Assembly (NCBI GenBank): GCA_021014325.1
Contig: CM037469.1
Location: 11,908,663 to 11,972,662, forward strand
Source of the DNA: Plazaster borealis
Lineage: Eukaryota; Echinodermata; Asteroidea; Forcipulatida; Labidiasteridae
Direction: 5' to 3'
DNA: 64,000 bases
The stretch's first letter is position 1, and each line of letters begins with the position of its first letter. The translations under genes and the position numbers were made by a program. Shown piece by piece: positions 45,401 through 46,918 of this stretch. The notes under the pieces were generated by a model that saw only the letters and a list, made by a program, of their open reading frames with translations, had not been told where the DNA came from and made no database searches.

Positions 45401-46153
45401 AATTTGAAATTTCATGCTGAACAGGCCCGGAAATTTGATCTTACAAGAAGCAAGGCCATTTTCTTTTCTTCCCAGGGAAATGCTACTCCATTAAAAAAAA
45501 TCTAAATACAGAATCGCCAAGGTCTAGACCGGGGACAAGAACTCTATGGGACTGTGACATTTGCAAGCTTATTAAAGAGGATTGTACAATGTATCAAAGT
45601 TCAGTATGTGTTAACCTTGGGGTTCTACACTGCAAAAACTGGGATGTTAAAATTGACACCATGGGTATTATCACATTATTGTCACAAGGTGTCCTAAAAG
45701 ATACATGTATGAAGATACCAAGAAAGAATCAAAATTTACAACACAGGGTGTTAAAATAACACTTATTTCTGCCAACACAAAAACATCTCAATTGGTGTTA
45801 TTTCAACACCCTAATGGTGTTAATTTTTATTCTCTCTTAGGTATTTATATGTGACAACACCCACGGTGTCAATTTCAACACCCCAGTGTTTGCAGTGTAG
45901 ACACAATTCGTAGGGTTGTCAGGCCTCGACCTTATGAAAAAAAGGGGGCAGGCCAGAACACAAATTTAGGTTACATGCAAGTTTGGCTAAAATTCCTTAG
46001 TTACTCACCTTAAATTTAAATATGTAAGCATTAGTAACCTAGAAAATGACTCGGGAACGACTCTTATGGCATTATTGTAACAGTTTAGTCTCTCCAGGAA
46101 AATATATTCGCACACTTCATCCGGTACTTCTGTGAATTTGTTCTTTGAAATAT
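2196..46153 (-). CDS. LRCH: LRCH-family gene, partial, 14 internal exons
   Basis: This is a leucine-rich repeat and calponin homology domain protein, split into exons at 46009-46153, 33627-33753, 32622-32727, 30498-30634, 28591-28712, 22547-22741, 21967-22041, 17241-17352, 14577-14789, 12858-13084, 10053-10124, 4362-4641, 3140-3284 and 2196-2308. Every intron is GT-AG and every junction phase agrees, giving 689 uninterrupted complete codons. The order is that of the family: leucine-rich repeats, the VHIFKYL segment, an acidic linker with DSGYVDGDKRWSATE, a charged coiled coil, a Ser/Pro linker, SIKPRS, and the NFTVKREM stretch that precedes the CH domain. Known family members are cortical, cytoskeleton-associated proteins; the human ones bind DOCK-family exchange factors. 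The first exon(s), with the start codon, and the CH domain with the stop codon are outside what I can find. Assignment to a vertebrate paralogue (LRCH1-4) is not possible here. Confidence 0.93.
2341..2393 (+). mobile_element. Fragment of tRNA-Leu-like SINE head
   Basis: GCGGTCTAGTGCACCGGAAT followed by CAAGTTCTGG matches the D-arm to anticodon region of the SINE at 44604. The rest is gone. Confidence 0.5.
3140..3284 (-). CDS. LRCH: LRCH exon m: Pro-rich and SIKPRS segment
   Basis: The acceptor is TTTCATTGCAG and the donor GTATGT. It encodes SRTPPSTQNSSTQEDQDP, VSPGSVKSPPPPVPYSG and SAFGSIKPRS. The FG-IKPRS ending matches the (F)GLKPRS segment that precedes the CH-domain region in vertebrate LRCH proteins. 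The exon ends in one base (G), completed to Ala by the next exon. Confidence 0.92.
3624..4103. repeat. Direct duplication of ~110 bp, offset 369
   Basis: Positions 3624-3734 and 3993-4103 are almost identical (about one difference), starting TTTACAAGACCAGAAC and ending CATTAATTTATT. Flanking copies of the same repeat family are much more diverged, so this is a recent local duplication or conversion within intron DNA. Confidence 0.8.
4240..4300. mobile_element. Deleted TTAA-type MITE ends
   Basis: TTAAAGGGATTGTAGACGTT at the left and CAATCCTTTAA at the right are the ends of a TTAA-flanked family seen whole at 9421 and 30700. The interior has been deleted. Confidence 0.55.
4362..4641 (-). CDS. 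LRCH: LRCH exon l: Ser/Pro linker and basic helix
   Basis: The acceptor is CCACAAACAG after a C homopolymer, and the donor is GTAATG. The frame gives RPTSNHSSTLPNGRLPSA, a TCG/CCG microsatellite-derived SSSSLPPSSSLPPPPP run, then QSRHEAQLARRRQEEEKARM and KHMQKSALRNYVQ. An overlapping longer open frame (His/Arg-rich) is the wrong frame. The Ser/Pro repeat is probably length-polymorphic. Confidence 0.9.
5573..5769. mobile_element. hAT-like non-autonomous element
   Basis: Inverted termini are CAGAGCTGCCAAC and GTTGGCAGCTCT. The flanks GTTACACC and GTTACACA look like an 8-bp target duplication with one change, the length typical of hAT transposons. The interior has repeated AATCAGGGAGAT motifs. 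Related copies lie at 40932 and 55478. Confidence 0.7.
6425..6930. repeat. Tandem array, ~171-bp unit
   Basis: Nearly three units begin TCTCCCCCAAAAACATT and contain TTGTGTTTTCCAGTAAAACA (a small hairpin) and CACCTTTTTGGGTGTCACTG. Spacing is 171-172 bases. The third unit is the most diverged. It looks like a small satellite array inside the intron. Confidence 0.85.
7229..7404. mobile_element. CAGGCCTG-family element, 6-bp TSD
   Basis: Ends are CAGGCCTGGAATTTC and AATTCCAGGCCTG, flanked by exact 6-bp duplications GTGGAA (7223-7228 and 7405-7410). The interior has AGAGGGCAAGGCCATTTT and GGGGCACCAAGGCCAAGACC. There is no coding capacity. This is the reference copy for a family found at least ten times in the window. 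Confidence 0.88.
8700..9175. repeat. Dispersed repeat, interrupted copy
   Basis: It shares AAAGTCTGAAATTGGGATCC, AAATGATGGCATTTCC and TTAAAAAGTCTGAATTCAGA with 25370-25640. The MITE at 8752-8942 splits it. Confidence 0.7.
8752..8942. mobile_element. GGGCCCAATTTCAT palindromic MITE
   Basis: A palindromic element of about 190 bp with ends GGCCCAATTTCATAGATCTG and CTCTATGAAATTGGGC, rich in GCTTAAGCAG / TGCTAAGCAG motifs. It interrupts a repeat whose uninterrupted copy lies at 25370-25640, so an empty and a filled site are both present in the window. Confidence 0.88.
9421..9793. mobile_element. TTAA-type inverted-repeat element (family B)
   Basis: Ends are GGGGTCTGTATACGTTTGGT and ACCAAACGTATACAATCCC. 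The middle is a foldback around GAAGCGTTACAGACATTAAC. Terminal TTAA is worn on both sides, unlike the fresher copies at 14847 and 62671. Confidence 0.72.
10053..10124 (-). CDS. LRCH: LRCH candidate exon k: 24-codon cassette
   Basis: A short exon lies between a good pyrimidine-rich acceptor (TCGTTGCTCATAG) and a consensus donor (GTAAGT). It begins with one base and ends with two, so it is 72 bases, phase-symmetric and skippable. The peptide RNKPRPLSSSSFNESLRR PTSLE is Ser/Arg-rich and fits the surrounding disordered linker. The other frames contain stops, for example TAA in frame 0. It is placed by splice signals and phase only. Confidence 0.66.
10381..10778. mobile_element. TTAA-type MITE (family A)
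   Basis: TTAAGGTATTATACAGGATT opens it and CCTGTATAATACCTTTAA closes it, giving terminal inverted repeats with a TTAA at each side, the target used by piggyBac-like transposons. Other copies lie at 11784 (3' worn), 20794 and 23946. Confidence 0.82.
10779..12857. other. LRCH intron between exons k and j
   Basis: Positions 10779-10860 match sequence after the related locus at 24652. Positions 10920-11780 contain homopolymers (C8 at 10932) and a fragment of a GGACCGCAGG-type repeat near 11640. Positions 12300-12550 are a worn GCTTAGCA-type MITE. Positions 12560-12857 show nothing recognisable. Confidence 0.45.
11784..12050. mobile_element. Family A element, right end lost
   Basis: It starts TTAAATGTATTATACAGGAT and follows the family A interior, then degenerates after a poly-T run near 11990-12020. 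Confidence 0.65.
12858..13084 (-). CDS. LRCH: LRCH exon j: charged coiled coil
   Basis: The acceptor is AAACACCAG and the donor GTACGT. It reads ALTRQKAIYEDQKLKAREE and then a run of Glu/Arg/Lys helix (ERRRKLEEEERWKAERRREA) predicted to form a coiled coil, followed by a Ser-rich FSPSGSTSSLQYNGSNSS tail. Length is 75 codons plus two bases. The two final bases (AG) can be completed by G of the 10.1-kb cassette (Arg) or T of the 4.6-kb exon (Ser). Confidence 0.92.
13452..13700. repeat. CTGGCCAA/CTAACTGGTCC repeat (family E)
   Basis: It contains CCAGTTAAAACAGCCAAGGA, AAAAAGCTGACGGACCAGTG and AAGCTAACTAGTCCTGCCGG, matching 29371-29568, 58528-58735 and the broken copy at 59757-60860. Confidence 0.7.
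13700..14576. other. LRCH intron between exons j and i
   Basis: A T/G-rich stretch (TTGTTGTTGTTTTG, then ten G) lies at 13900-13965. The rest shows nothing recognisable. A 55-base open stretch at about 14334-14390 with AG and GT borders was considered as an exon, but its phase does not fit. Confidence 0.45.
14577..14789 (-). CDS. LRCH: LRCH exon i: acidic linker
   Basis: The acceptor is CTCCTTGTCAG and the donor GTGAAG, with phase 0 at both ends (71 codons). It encodes PSNDDEEARILAERSNQQ, a Gln/Glu/Arg helix, then SFGSFGGDNEGDIDYIDTG and a strongly acidic tail. It has no internal Met in a position that would reveal it as a long ORF, so it is easily missed. The CpG-rich, GC-rich composition differs sharply from the flanking introns. 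A TTAA-type inverted-repeat element sits 57 bases upstream of the acceptor. Confidence 0.92.
14847..15234. mobile_element. TTAA-type inverted-repeat element (family B)
   Basis: TTAAAGGCAGGGTATACTTT and AAAGTACACCCTGCCTTTAA are near-perfect inverted ends including TTAA, which marks a well-preserved copy. It lies 57 bases upstream of an LRCH acceptor (exon at 14789). Confidence 0.85.
15322..15780. repeat. Dispersed ~455-bp repeat, copy 1
   Basis: It matches 27187-27630 throughout (GGGTGATCGATCTC, AATGTGCCAGAATCTGGCA, AAGAGGCATCAAGTCAAAGA, CCCTACCAGGGGTTAG). A fragment in the opposite orientation lies at 32846-33000. The start and end contain short inverted motifs (CCCCTGG / CCAGGGG). No coding frame is shared between copies. 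Confidence 0.8.
16025..16410. mobile_element. Palindromic foldback element, 386 bp
   Basis: Arms of about 180 bp run from AAAGGGACACGTTGCC to GGAACGTGTCCCT. The centre is perfect: GTGAACTAACACGGTCCGCC pairs with GGCGGACCGTGTTAGTTCAC. TTAA precedes the left end (16025-16028), while the right flank lacks it. It would form a strong hairpin in LRCH pre-mRNA. Confidence 0.85.
16618..17185. repeat. G-rich minisatellite beside LRCH exon h
   Basis: About 570 bases of short (mostly 15-20 base) units such as GGGTGAGTTGGGGCAGGGA, with G only rarely interrupted. Runs of 3-5 G every few bases could form G-quadruplexes on the plus strand, which is the template for the minus-strand gene. It ends about 55 bases from the exon donor. 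Long Pro/Ser frames on the other strand are artefacts of the repeat. Confidence 0.95.
17241..17352 (-). CDS. LRCH: LRCH exon h: DSGY-DGDKRWSATE segment
   Basis: The acceptor is TTTTGTCTCTGCAG and the donor GTACCT. It encodes VVEDFAFWNAKIGELRRG and TLTADSGYVDGDKRWSATE. The DSG...GDKR-SATE block is conserved in LRCH proteins after the LRR domain and confirms family and frame. The intron after the donor enters a G-rich minisatellite (C-rich in the transcript) about 50 bases downstream. Confidence 0.92.
17755..18046 (-). mobile_element. tRNA-Leu-headed SINE, variant body
   Basis: The minus-strand head (18046 to about 17955) has B box GGGTTTGAGTCCCAG and an anticodon region ACTCAAACTC. The body differs from the SINEs at 32173, 39815 and 44604 beyond the shared CTTGAGCAAGATAC: it contains GTGCACGTAAAAGAACCC. 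Confidence 0.75.
18493..18590 (+). mobile_element. tRNA-like SINE head (second type)
   Basis: AGATAGCTCAGTTGGTAGAG (A box) and GGTTCAAATACC (B box) with a pairing acceptor stem. The anticodon arm does not close properly, so it is not a working tRNA gene. GACCGCCAACATTAGGG before it and TTTGTTCAACCC after it are shared with 37374-37485, showing a mobile unit rather than a tRNA. Confidence 0.72.
19625..20085. mobile_element. Inverted-repeat element split by a MITE
   Basis: The left arm GGTTTGCGCATATCC...GGTGGTTCTGAGAAGAA is the inverse of the right arm TTCTTCTCAGAACCACC...GGTGTCATCGCAAACC. Between them is CAGAGCATACTGATCGAAAC within a hairpin. The 252-bp element at 19768-20019 sits inside the right half. 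Confidence 0.7.
19768..20019. mobile_element. GGGCCCAATTTCAT MITE, GC-rich interior
   Basis: It carries the same ends as the 8752 family (GGCCCAATTTCATGGCTCTG / CAGAGCCATGAAATTGGGCC), but an unrelated CpG-rich interior with CGCTTACC and GTAAGCGC repeats. It is nested in the inverted-repeat element at 19625-20085. Confidence 0.82.
20794..21179. mobile_element. TTAA-type MITE (family A)
   Basis: TTAAAGGTTTTATACAGGAT to TCCTGTATAATACCTTTAA, with TTAA at both ends. The interior is clearly alignable with the copy at 10381. Confidence 0.85.
21479..21667. mobile_element. GGGCCCAATTTCAT palindromic MITE
   Basis: Left end GGCCCAATTTCAAAAAACAT, right end AGCTTTATGAAATTGGG; interior GCTTAGCAAAGACATTTGCT. 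It is a diverged member of the 8752 family. Confidence 0.78.
21967..22041 (-). CDS. LRCH: LRCH candidate exon g: Ser-rich cassette
   Basis: A 75-base exon lies between the acceptor TTTTATTTCAG and the donor AG|GTACAA. It starts with one base and ends with two, hence 25 codons and symmetric. The peptide is VSAHSPQSSFGSDSSHST then LCNGVP, a Ser-rich unstructured linker with possible phosphorylation sites. It fits in frame between the VHIFKYL exon and the DSGYVDGDKR exon whether or not the Thr/His-rich exon is included. Confidence 0.7.
22547..22741 (-). CDS. LRCH: LRCH candidate exon f: Thr/His-rich cassette
   Basis: This is a predicted 195-base exon between ATGCTCAG and AG|GTATTT. It starts with one base and ends with two, so it is exactly 65 codons long and phase-symmetric. 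It reads YTWLTTHEVATRFGSSSH, a Thr/His low-complexity stretch from a GGT-type microsatellite, then HSVVLSPSTLTAQYSKGH. GC-rich codons resemble the other exons. The acceptor's pyrimidine tract is modest and I know no homologous segment, so it could be an optional exon or a false call. Confidence 0.55.
23216..23597. mobile_element. TTAA-type inverted-repeat element (family B)
   Basis: TTAAAGGCAAAGTATACCTT pairs with AAGGTATACGCTCCCTTTAA. The central hairpin is AGAAACGTTTCACGC / GCATGAAACGTTTCT. Confidence 0.82.
23946..24304. mobile_element. TTAA-type MITE (family A)
   Basis: GAAGGTATTATACAGGATTG to ACCAATCTTGTATAATACC, then TTAA at 24301-24304. That TTAA is also the left end of the next element. 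Confidence 0.82.
24301..24651. mobile_element. TTAA-type element abutting family A copy
   Basis: TTAAAGGGTGTGTACAACAT pairs with TGTTGTACACACCCTTTAA. It starts in the terminal TTAA of the preceding element, and its right flank (GGTAAATGATAAGACTATCA) matches what follows the family A copy at 10778. It therefore jumped into that TTAA. Confidence 0.86.
25370..25640. repeat. Dispersed repeat, uninterrupted copy
   Basis: It matches 8700-9175 without the MITE: the sequence runs directly through CTGGGATCCAGTTCTTAGG. Confidence 0.75.
26165..26451. mobile_element. CAGGGTTCTCC element, 5-bp TSD
   Basis: Ends are CAGGGTTCTCCCCATGC and GAAGAACCCTG, with CTTCC on both sides as a 5-bp duplication. The interior carries CGGGCCGATACGC and ATCATCAAGATAAAACC. 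Relatives lie at 40824, 46862-48373, 54072 and 63367. Confidence 0.75.
26553..26740. mobile_element. 3' fragment of GGATAAGRCGC element
   Basis: It contains CAGATAAGGCGCACCAG, AAAGTCAGATAAGACGC and GCAGGAAATTACGGTAC, matching the right half of 43660-44546. Confidence 0.75.
27091..27112. repeat. GAT microsatellite
   Basis: A short uninterrupted (GAT)n run. Confidence 0.9.
27187..27632. repeat. Dispersed ~450-bp repeat, copy 2
   Basis: The same sequence as 15322-15780, in the same orientation, ending CCCTACCAGGGGTTAG. Small indels and substitutions are spread evenly, so the copies are old. Confidence 0.8.
28041..28420. mobile_element. CAGGGCTC element, 5-bp TSD
   Basis: CAGGGCTCAAATTTGG and TTAAATTCCAGCCCTG are inverted ends; ATACA flanks both sides (5-bp duplication). 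The interior has TTTACAAGACC, TTGTCAGGTCATGAGTTTAC and CGGTCCAGTGTTA, also seen at 3800, 4180, 42933, 52265 and 63540. It ends about 170 bases before an LRCH donor. Confidence 0.78.
28591..28712 (-). CDS. LRCH: LRCH exon e: post-LRR segment
   Basis: The exon opens with VCTRGKVHIFKYLNNIAT, the most recognisable non-LRR signature of the family, then a basic, Gln-rich helix (KDEKRRGQEQNERLSRQSF). I place the donor at AA|GTATGT, phase 2. A second possible donor, AG|GTGGTT at about 28539/28538, keeps the same phase and would add about 17 residues, so alternative 5' splice sites are possible. The acceptor (CATAAAG) is weaker than the others. Confidence 0.85.
28759..28926. mobile_element. CAGGCCTG-family element
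   Basis: An inverted copy relative to 7229. Flanking 6-mers TGGTTG and TGGTTA differ once. It starts only about 45 bases upstream of the LRCH exon at 28591-28712, near that intron's branch-point region. Confidence 0.8.
28970..29331. mobile_element. CAGGCCTG-family element with nested MITE
   Basis: The ends are worn (AAGGCCTG, CAGGCTTG) with flanks CTTGCT and CATGCT. The body GGGGCACCAAGGCAGTGACC is cut by the palindromic MITE at 29090 and resumes at CAGGGGTATGGAGG. Confidence 0.78.
29090..29281. mobile_element. GGGCCCAATTTCAT MITE nested in CAGGCCTG element
   Basis: GCCCAATTTCATAGAGCTGC to CAGCTCTATGAAATTGAGCC. Short CAGG flanks on both sides may be the target duplication. Confidence 0.85.
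29371..29568. repeat. Family E repeat
   Basis: CACTGGCCAAATGCAAG, GGTCCAGCTGGCCACATG and AAGCTAACTGGTCCTGCTGG match 13452 and 58528. It ends in a C10 run. Confidence 0.7.
30120..30430 (+). mobile_element. LINE 3' end (RT C-terminus)
   Basis: The frame at 30166-30369 reads PRSKHTWGDRSFSHAGPSLW then NALPLNLR and FKTNLKTHLFRLGF. The G-R-F-A-P-LWN-LP...FK-LK-HLF pattern is the C-terminal end of reverse transcriptases of non-LTR elements of the CR1/L2/Rex type. The unit ends in ATT repeats. It is 5'-truncated and has no catalytic core. Confidence 0.82.
30498..30634 (-). CDS. LRCH: LRCH exon d: last leucine-rich repeats
   Basis: The acceptor is TTTGTGTGTGTGCAG and the donor GTAAGA. It encodes EISRLNLVMLDVSCNKIS, FIPPSYRHIHSLDVLKL and AHNPLEMPPAQ. 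The NPL-PPAQ ending is the LRR-domain boundary motif in LRCH proteins, where it is followed directly by the VCTRGKVHIFKYL-type segment supplied by the next exon. A LINE 3' end lies only about 60 bases inside the downstream intron. Confidence 0.96.
30700..31078. mobile_element. TTAA-type inverted-repeat element (family B)
   Basis: AAAAGGGTCTGTATACTTTT to ACAACGTATACAAATCCCTTTAA; central GAAGCGTTATTGACAGTAAC hairpin. TTAA is intact on the right only. Confidence 0.78.
31240..31328. mobile_element. GGGCCCAATTTCAT MITE, left half
   Basis: GGCCCAATTTCATAGAGCTG through GGATACCAGTCACAAATTG; the right half is missing and a different repeat (31330-31580) follows directly. Confidence 0.8.
31330..31580 (+). 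repeat. Repeat ending in GGGTCAAAACATCAGGCC
   Basis: It matches the inverse of 35495-35740: TTGTGGTCAAACCAGCCCC, CATTGTTTGCCCCATG and GAGAAAGACTCTGCTAGGGT. The end forms a stem (GAC...GTC) followed by RAAACRTC, a motif also seen at 19730 and 38815. Host element type is unknown. Confidence 0.7.
32173..32520 (-). mobile_element. tRNA-Leu-headed SINE
   Basis: Read on the minus strand: tRNA-like head 32520-32443 (GGTTTAGTGCATCGGACTCA ... GTTTGAATCCTGG), body with CTTGAGCAAGACACTTGAC and CTCAGGGGTAAATGGGTACC, and a tail of ATTATTATT at 32173-32180. This is a near-complete SINE. Confidence 0.85.
32622..32727 (-). CDS. LRCH: LRCH exon c: leucine-rich repeats
   Basis: The acceptor is CCTCTGCAG and the donor GTAACT. 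The peptide DASCNELDTLPMQIGEME then SLKELNLRRNHLVHLPE covers one and a half LRRs. The final single base G is completed by AA of the next exon to Glu. SCNE and LNLRRN are typical of LRCH repeats. Confidence 0.96.
32846..33000 (-). repeat. Fragment of 455-bp dispersed repeat
   Basis: CTAACCCCTGGAAGGGA through TTTTGACGCGAT is the inverse of the right end of 27187-27632. Confidence 0.65.
33100..33617 (+). mobile_element. LINE 3' end with nested insertion
   Basis: A degenerate version of the GxxAFT-xAPxxWNNLP and LESFKAILK pattern (33150-33270) is followed after an insertion by AGCGCTTTGAATCTGG, AAAGGCGCTTTATAAATG and a TTA repeat. The tail ends about ten bases from an LRCH splice donor (exon 33627-33753). 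Confidence 0.75.
33288..33494. mobile_element. TIR element nested in LINE 3' end
   Basis: GGTGTCACACAGGGTAATTT and AAATTGCCCTGTGCGACAT are inverted ends; interior CAGGCAACTTGGAGGCAAC pairs with GGAAGTGGTTGCCTG. It interrupts the LINE remnant. Confidence 0.75.
33627..33753 (-). CDS. LRCH: LRCH exon b: leucine-rich repeats
   Basis: The acceptor is TTTCTGCAG and the donor GTAAGT. The exon reads RNSLSALPIEICEIYL, VLIVSNNKLVALPPAVG and KMKTLMHL. The SNNKL-LP unit is characteristic of the family. The exon ends in phase 0 and joins DASCNE of the next exon to give the L-D-xSCNE motif. The first intron bases after the donor run straight into a TTA-repeat LINE tail about ten bases away. Confidence 0.96.
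33986..34073 (-). mobile_element. tRNA-Leu(CAA)-like SINE head / tRNA relic
   Basis: An 88-base cloverleaf-like unit: a 7-bp acceptor stem with two G-T wobbles, anticodon stem CCGGA/TCTGG around CTCAAGC (anticodon CAA), a long variable arm and GGTTCAAGTCC. The T stem has a mismatch and the same sequence heads the nearby SINEs, so I treat it as a SINE head and not a gene. Confidence 0.72.
34180..34373. mobile_element. GGGCCCAATTTCAT palindromic MITE
   Basis: GGCCCAATTTTCATAAAGCT to GCTTTATGAAATTTGGCCC; interior AATTCTGCTTAGCAAATATC. Confidence 0.85.
34447..34558. mobile_element. GGGGCCGATTTCACAAAG hairpin MITE
   Basis: A 112-bp hairpin with ends GGGGCCGATTTCACAAAG and TTTGTGAAATCGACCCC and centre ACTAGTCCTA / TAGGACTAGT. 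Termini resemble, but differ from, the GGGCCCAATTTCAT family. Confidence 0.85.
35495..35740 (-). repeat. Repeat ending in GGGTCGAAACGTCAGGCC
   Basis: The inverse copy of 31330-31580 with a better preserved end (CTAGGGTCGAAACGTCAGGC on the minus strand). Confidence 0.72.
36548..36658. mobile_element. GGGCCC...ATGAAATTGGACCC MITE, short form
   Basis: The right end GCAGAGCCATGAAATTGG matches the GC-rich element at 19768-20019, and both share GCGCTTAC / GTAAGTGC and AGAATTC motifs. It is about 110 bp, a deletion derivative. Confidence 0.68.
37250..37690 (+). mobile_element. tRNA-headed composite repeat (second type)
   Basis: Positions 37391-37466 resemble a tRNA (AGATAGCTCAGTTGGTAGAG, AAGTTCAAGTCCCGC). 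The sequence on both sides matches 7465-7730, which lacks the tRNA-like part, so the tRNA-like unit (about 37370-37490) appears to have inserted into an older repeat. Confidence 0.68.
37698..37897. mobile_element. GGGCCCAATTTCAT palindromic MITE
   Basis: GGGCCCAACTTCATAGAGCT to AGCTCTATGAAATTGGGCCC; 20-bp ends are almost perfect. It is about 200 bp. Confidence 0.88.
38638..39084. mobile_element. Foldback element with 155-bp arms
   Basis: Arms 38638-38792 and 38932-39084 are near-identical inverted copies (TTTGGTTTGCGGTAACACCA ... AAGAACTGTCTTGTTTATTA). The 139-base spacer holds a third CCGCGGTAGTA motif and the hairpin GACTAGAGCAAGCTAGTC followed by GAAAC. The same 40-odd-residue frame appears on both strands only because of the symmetry. 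Confidence 0.9.
39352..39455. repeat. Poly-T tracts
   Basis: Several T homopolymers, the longest over 25 bases (39428-39455). They are polymorphic in nature and prone to assembly error. Confidence 0.9.
39470..39600 (+). mobile_element. LINE-type 3' tail
   Basis: CAGCCTTTGGCTGCGATGG, then TGCAATAAACC and an ATTTCAAATTCAAATTCAAA tail, preceded by T-rich tracts at 39350-39455. It resembles the 3' end of a non-LTR element without coding sequence. Confidence 0.55.
39815..40148 (-). mobile_element. tRNA-Leu-headed SINE
   Basis: On the minus strand the head begins GTGTCATGGCCAAGCGGTTA (40148) and includes GGGTTCGAATCCCGGTCATG (B box); the body has CTTGAGCAAGACACTTAACT and GGTATAAATGGGTACCTGC; the tail is weak, A/T-rich. 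Confidence 0.85.
40824..40905. mobile_element. CAGGGTTCTCC element, left fragment
   Basis: CAGGGTTCTCCCTATTGCAC and ATCGGGCCGATATGC match the left end of 26165-26451; the rest is absent. Confidence 0.68.
40932..41108. mobile_element. hAT-like element, second copy
   Basis: AGAGCCAGTTGCAATGCAAT at the left is worn; AGGGAGAGTTGGCAACTCTG at the right is intact. The interior matches 5573-5769. Confidence 0.68.
41212..42090. repeat. Irregular duplicated block
   Basis: The motifs GGCTGGAGAATCCAATTT, GTATTCCCTTGTGACCAGTC, GTACCAGACATNATT and GTCTTTAGTCTCCAGGAATC recur three to five times (about 41213, 41530, 41623, 41850 and 41985) in the same order with variable spacing. It looks like an old, partly deleted tandem duplication. 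Confidence 0.7.
42360..42925. mobile_element. TTAA-type element (family C)
   Basis: TTAAAGGTACAGTACCAGGT opens it; the right end (ATCTATGACCCTACC) is worn. Shared interior motifs with 46257-46665 and 4880-5040 are AAAGTTTCAG, TGACAGCGGGTACCAACCGC and CAGTGCTTCTCACC. A G12 run lies at 42410. Confidence 0.65.
42933..43222. mobile_element. CAGGGCTC-type element split by CAGGCCTG element
   Basis: CAGAGCTCGAATTTGG on the left; GGTCCAGTGTTAATTTTGAG then CCC on the right. The interior TTACTGGCCCGACGCTAAAA is typical of the family. The 148-bp element at 43051-43198 is inserted near its right end. Confidence 0.75.
43051..43198. mobile_element. CAGGCCTG-family element, exact 6-bp TSD
   Basis: Flanked by GGGTCC on both sides (43045-43050, 43199-43204). 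Removing the element and one GGGTCC restores the host repeat consensus GGGTCCAGTGTTA. Confidence 0.88.
43660..44546. mobile_element. GGATAAGRCGC TIR element, ~880 bp
   Basis: Inverted ends are CAGTACCGTAATTTCCTGCG and CTGCAGGAAATTACAGTAC. The motif GATAAGGCGC/GATAAGACGC occurs several times in each end, as sub-terminal repeats do in DNA transposons where transposase binds. No transposase frame is present in the middle. Confidence 0.82.
44604..44992 (+). mobile_element. tRNA-Leu-headed SINE, full length
   Basis: The head 44604-44690 has GTGGCCGAGTGGTCTAGTGC, ACTCAAGTTC (anticodon CAA region) and GGTTCGAATCCCGGCC. The body has CTTGAGCAAGACACTTAACT and CCCAGGGGTGTAAATGGGTA, and the tail is (ATT)n. 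It is the best-preserved copy in the window. Confidence 0.9.
45424..45540. mobile_element. CAGGCCTG-family element, truncated
   Basis: CAGGCCCGGAAATTTGATC with GCAAGGCCATTTTCTTTT and CGCCAAGGTCTAGACCGG; no right end. Confidence 0.65.
45625..45900. mobile_element. CTACACTGCAAAAAC TIR element
   Basis: Ends CTACACTGCAAAAACTGGGA and CCAGTGTTTGCAGTGTAG are inverted; the interior repeats GGTGTTAAAATAACAC and GGTGTTATTTCAACACC (internal hairpins). It sits about 110 bases inside the intron after the LRCH donor at 46008. Confidence 0.85.
46009..46153 (-). CDS. LRCH: LRCH exon a: leucine-rich repeats
   Basis: The acceptor is ...CCATTTCAG and the donor GTGAGTAA. The reading begins with two bases of a split codon, then ISKNKFTEVPDEVCEYIF and RLNCYNNAIRVVPESF, and ends in LTYLNL plus two bases. 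These are two LRR units of the LxxLPxx type and match the second coding block of LRCH proteins. The two bases AG at the 3' end join T of the next exon to give Ser, producing the family's LNLSRN motif. An upstream exon must supply the first base of the Asp/Asn codon; I did not find it up to 64000. Confidence 0.94.
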
Positions 46154-46256
46154 CTGAAATGGAAGATGGAAAAAAAGAGAAGAGAAAAAAACCCATTACT
46201 TTAAATGAAGCCTGAAAGATAAGGTCATACATGTAGATTGGTTTTTGTGAACATAA

Positions 46257-46665
46257 TGCTGATTTATAGGCAAAATTATAAAGCAGCAATAAAAGTCACA
46301 TGTGAAAGTTTCAGCTGAATACAGAGTCTACTTGCTGAGAAAACAGTAAAAAATTGTCACGGTATTTTCACAAGGGTCGAATCCAACCACGTTAGCGAGA
46401 TGACAGCGGGTACCAACCGCATCTCTCCCCGCAGCATTCGCGAACGGACACCAACCCTTAGAAATCTGAGAAACTCATCATGCGTGAATTATTTCTCGCA
46501 TTCAATCGATTTGGGTGAATAATTATCCAAACCATGTTACTTCGAAAGGAAATCCTTTCTCAAAAAAGTTTATACTACAAACAGCTACAGTGCTTCTCAC
46601 CAAGTAAGTTTGTATCTAGCCATTAATTTTTGGAGAAGACAATCTACATGTATGATCCTACCTTT
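46257..46665. mobile_element. TTAA-type element (family C), worn
   Basis: It shares GAAAGTTTCAGCTGAATACA, TGACAGCGGGTACCAACCGC and CAGTGCTTCTCACCAAGTAA with 42360-42925. It lies about 100 bases upstream of the LRCH acceptor at 46154. Confidence 0.65.
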
Positions 46666-46918
46666 AACATGCATTTATTTAAGCCCAGTAAAAAAAGTAT
46701 AACAAGTTCTGTCATCACTGCCAGATGGATGACGGAAAACAAAATTTTAAAAGTAAGGGCATTTCCTTTCTCACAATGTACATGTATGATGCACATCAGT
46801 CAGATGCAACTTTGTAATTTGCAAAAGAGGGTTCTACATGTAGGTACAGCTTAACCTCAGGGGTCTACCCATGCAGAAGCTACATGTACATAATAGCATA
46901 TCGGGCCGATATGCACAA

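Larger units (their letters stand above)
33754..46008. other. Largest LRCH intron in the window
   Basis: It separates the first two visible LRR exons. Besides listed elements, 34560-35490, 35740-36540 and 36660-37250 show nothing recognisable beyond TACATGTA motifs. Positions 37900-38637 hold a short CAGCCGTATCCGAATTGGTG remnant. Positions 39600-39815 and 40150-40820 show nothing recognisable. Positions 45000-45420 show nothing recognisable. Confidence 0.5.
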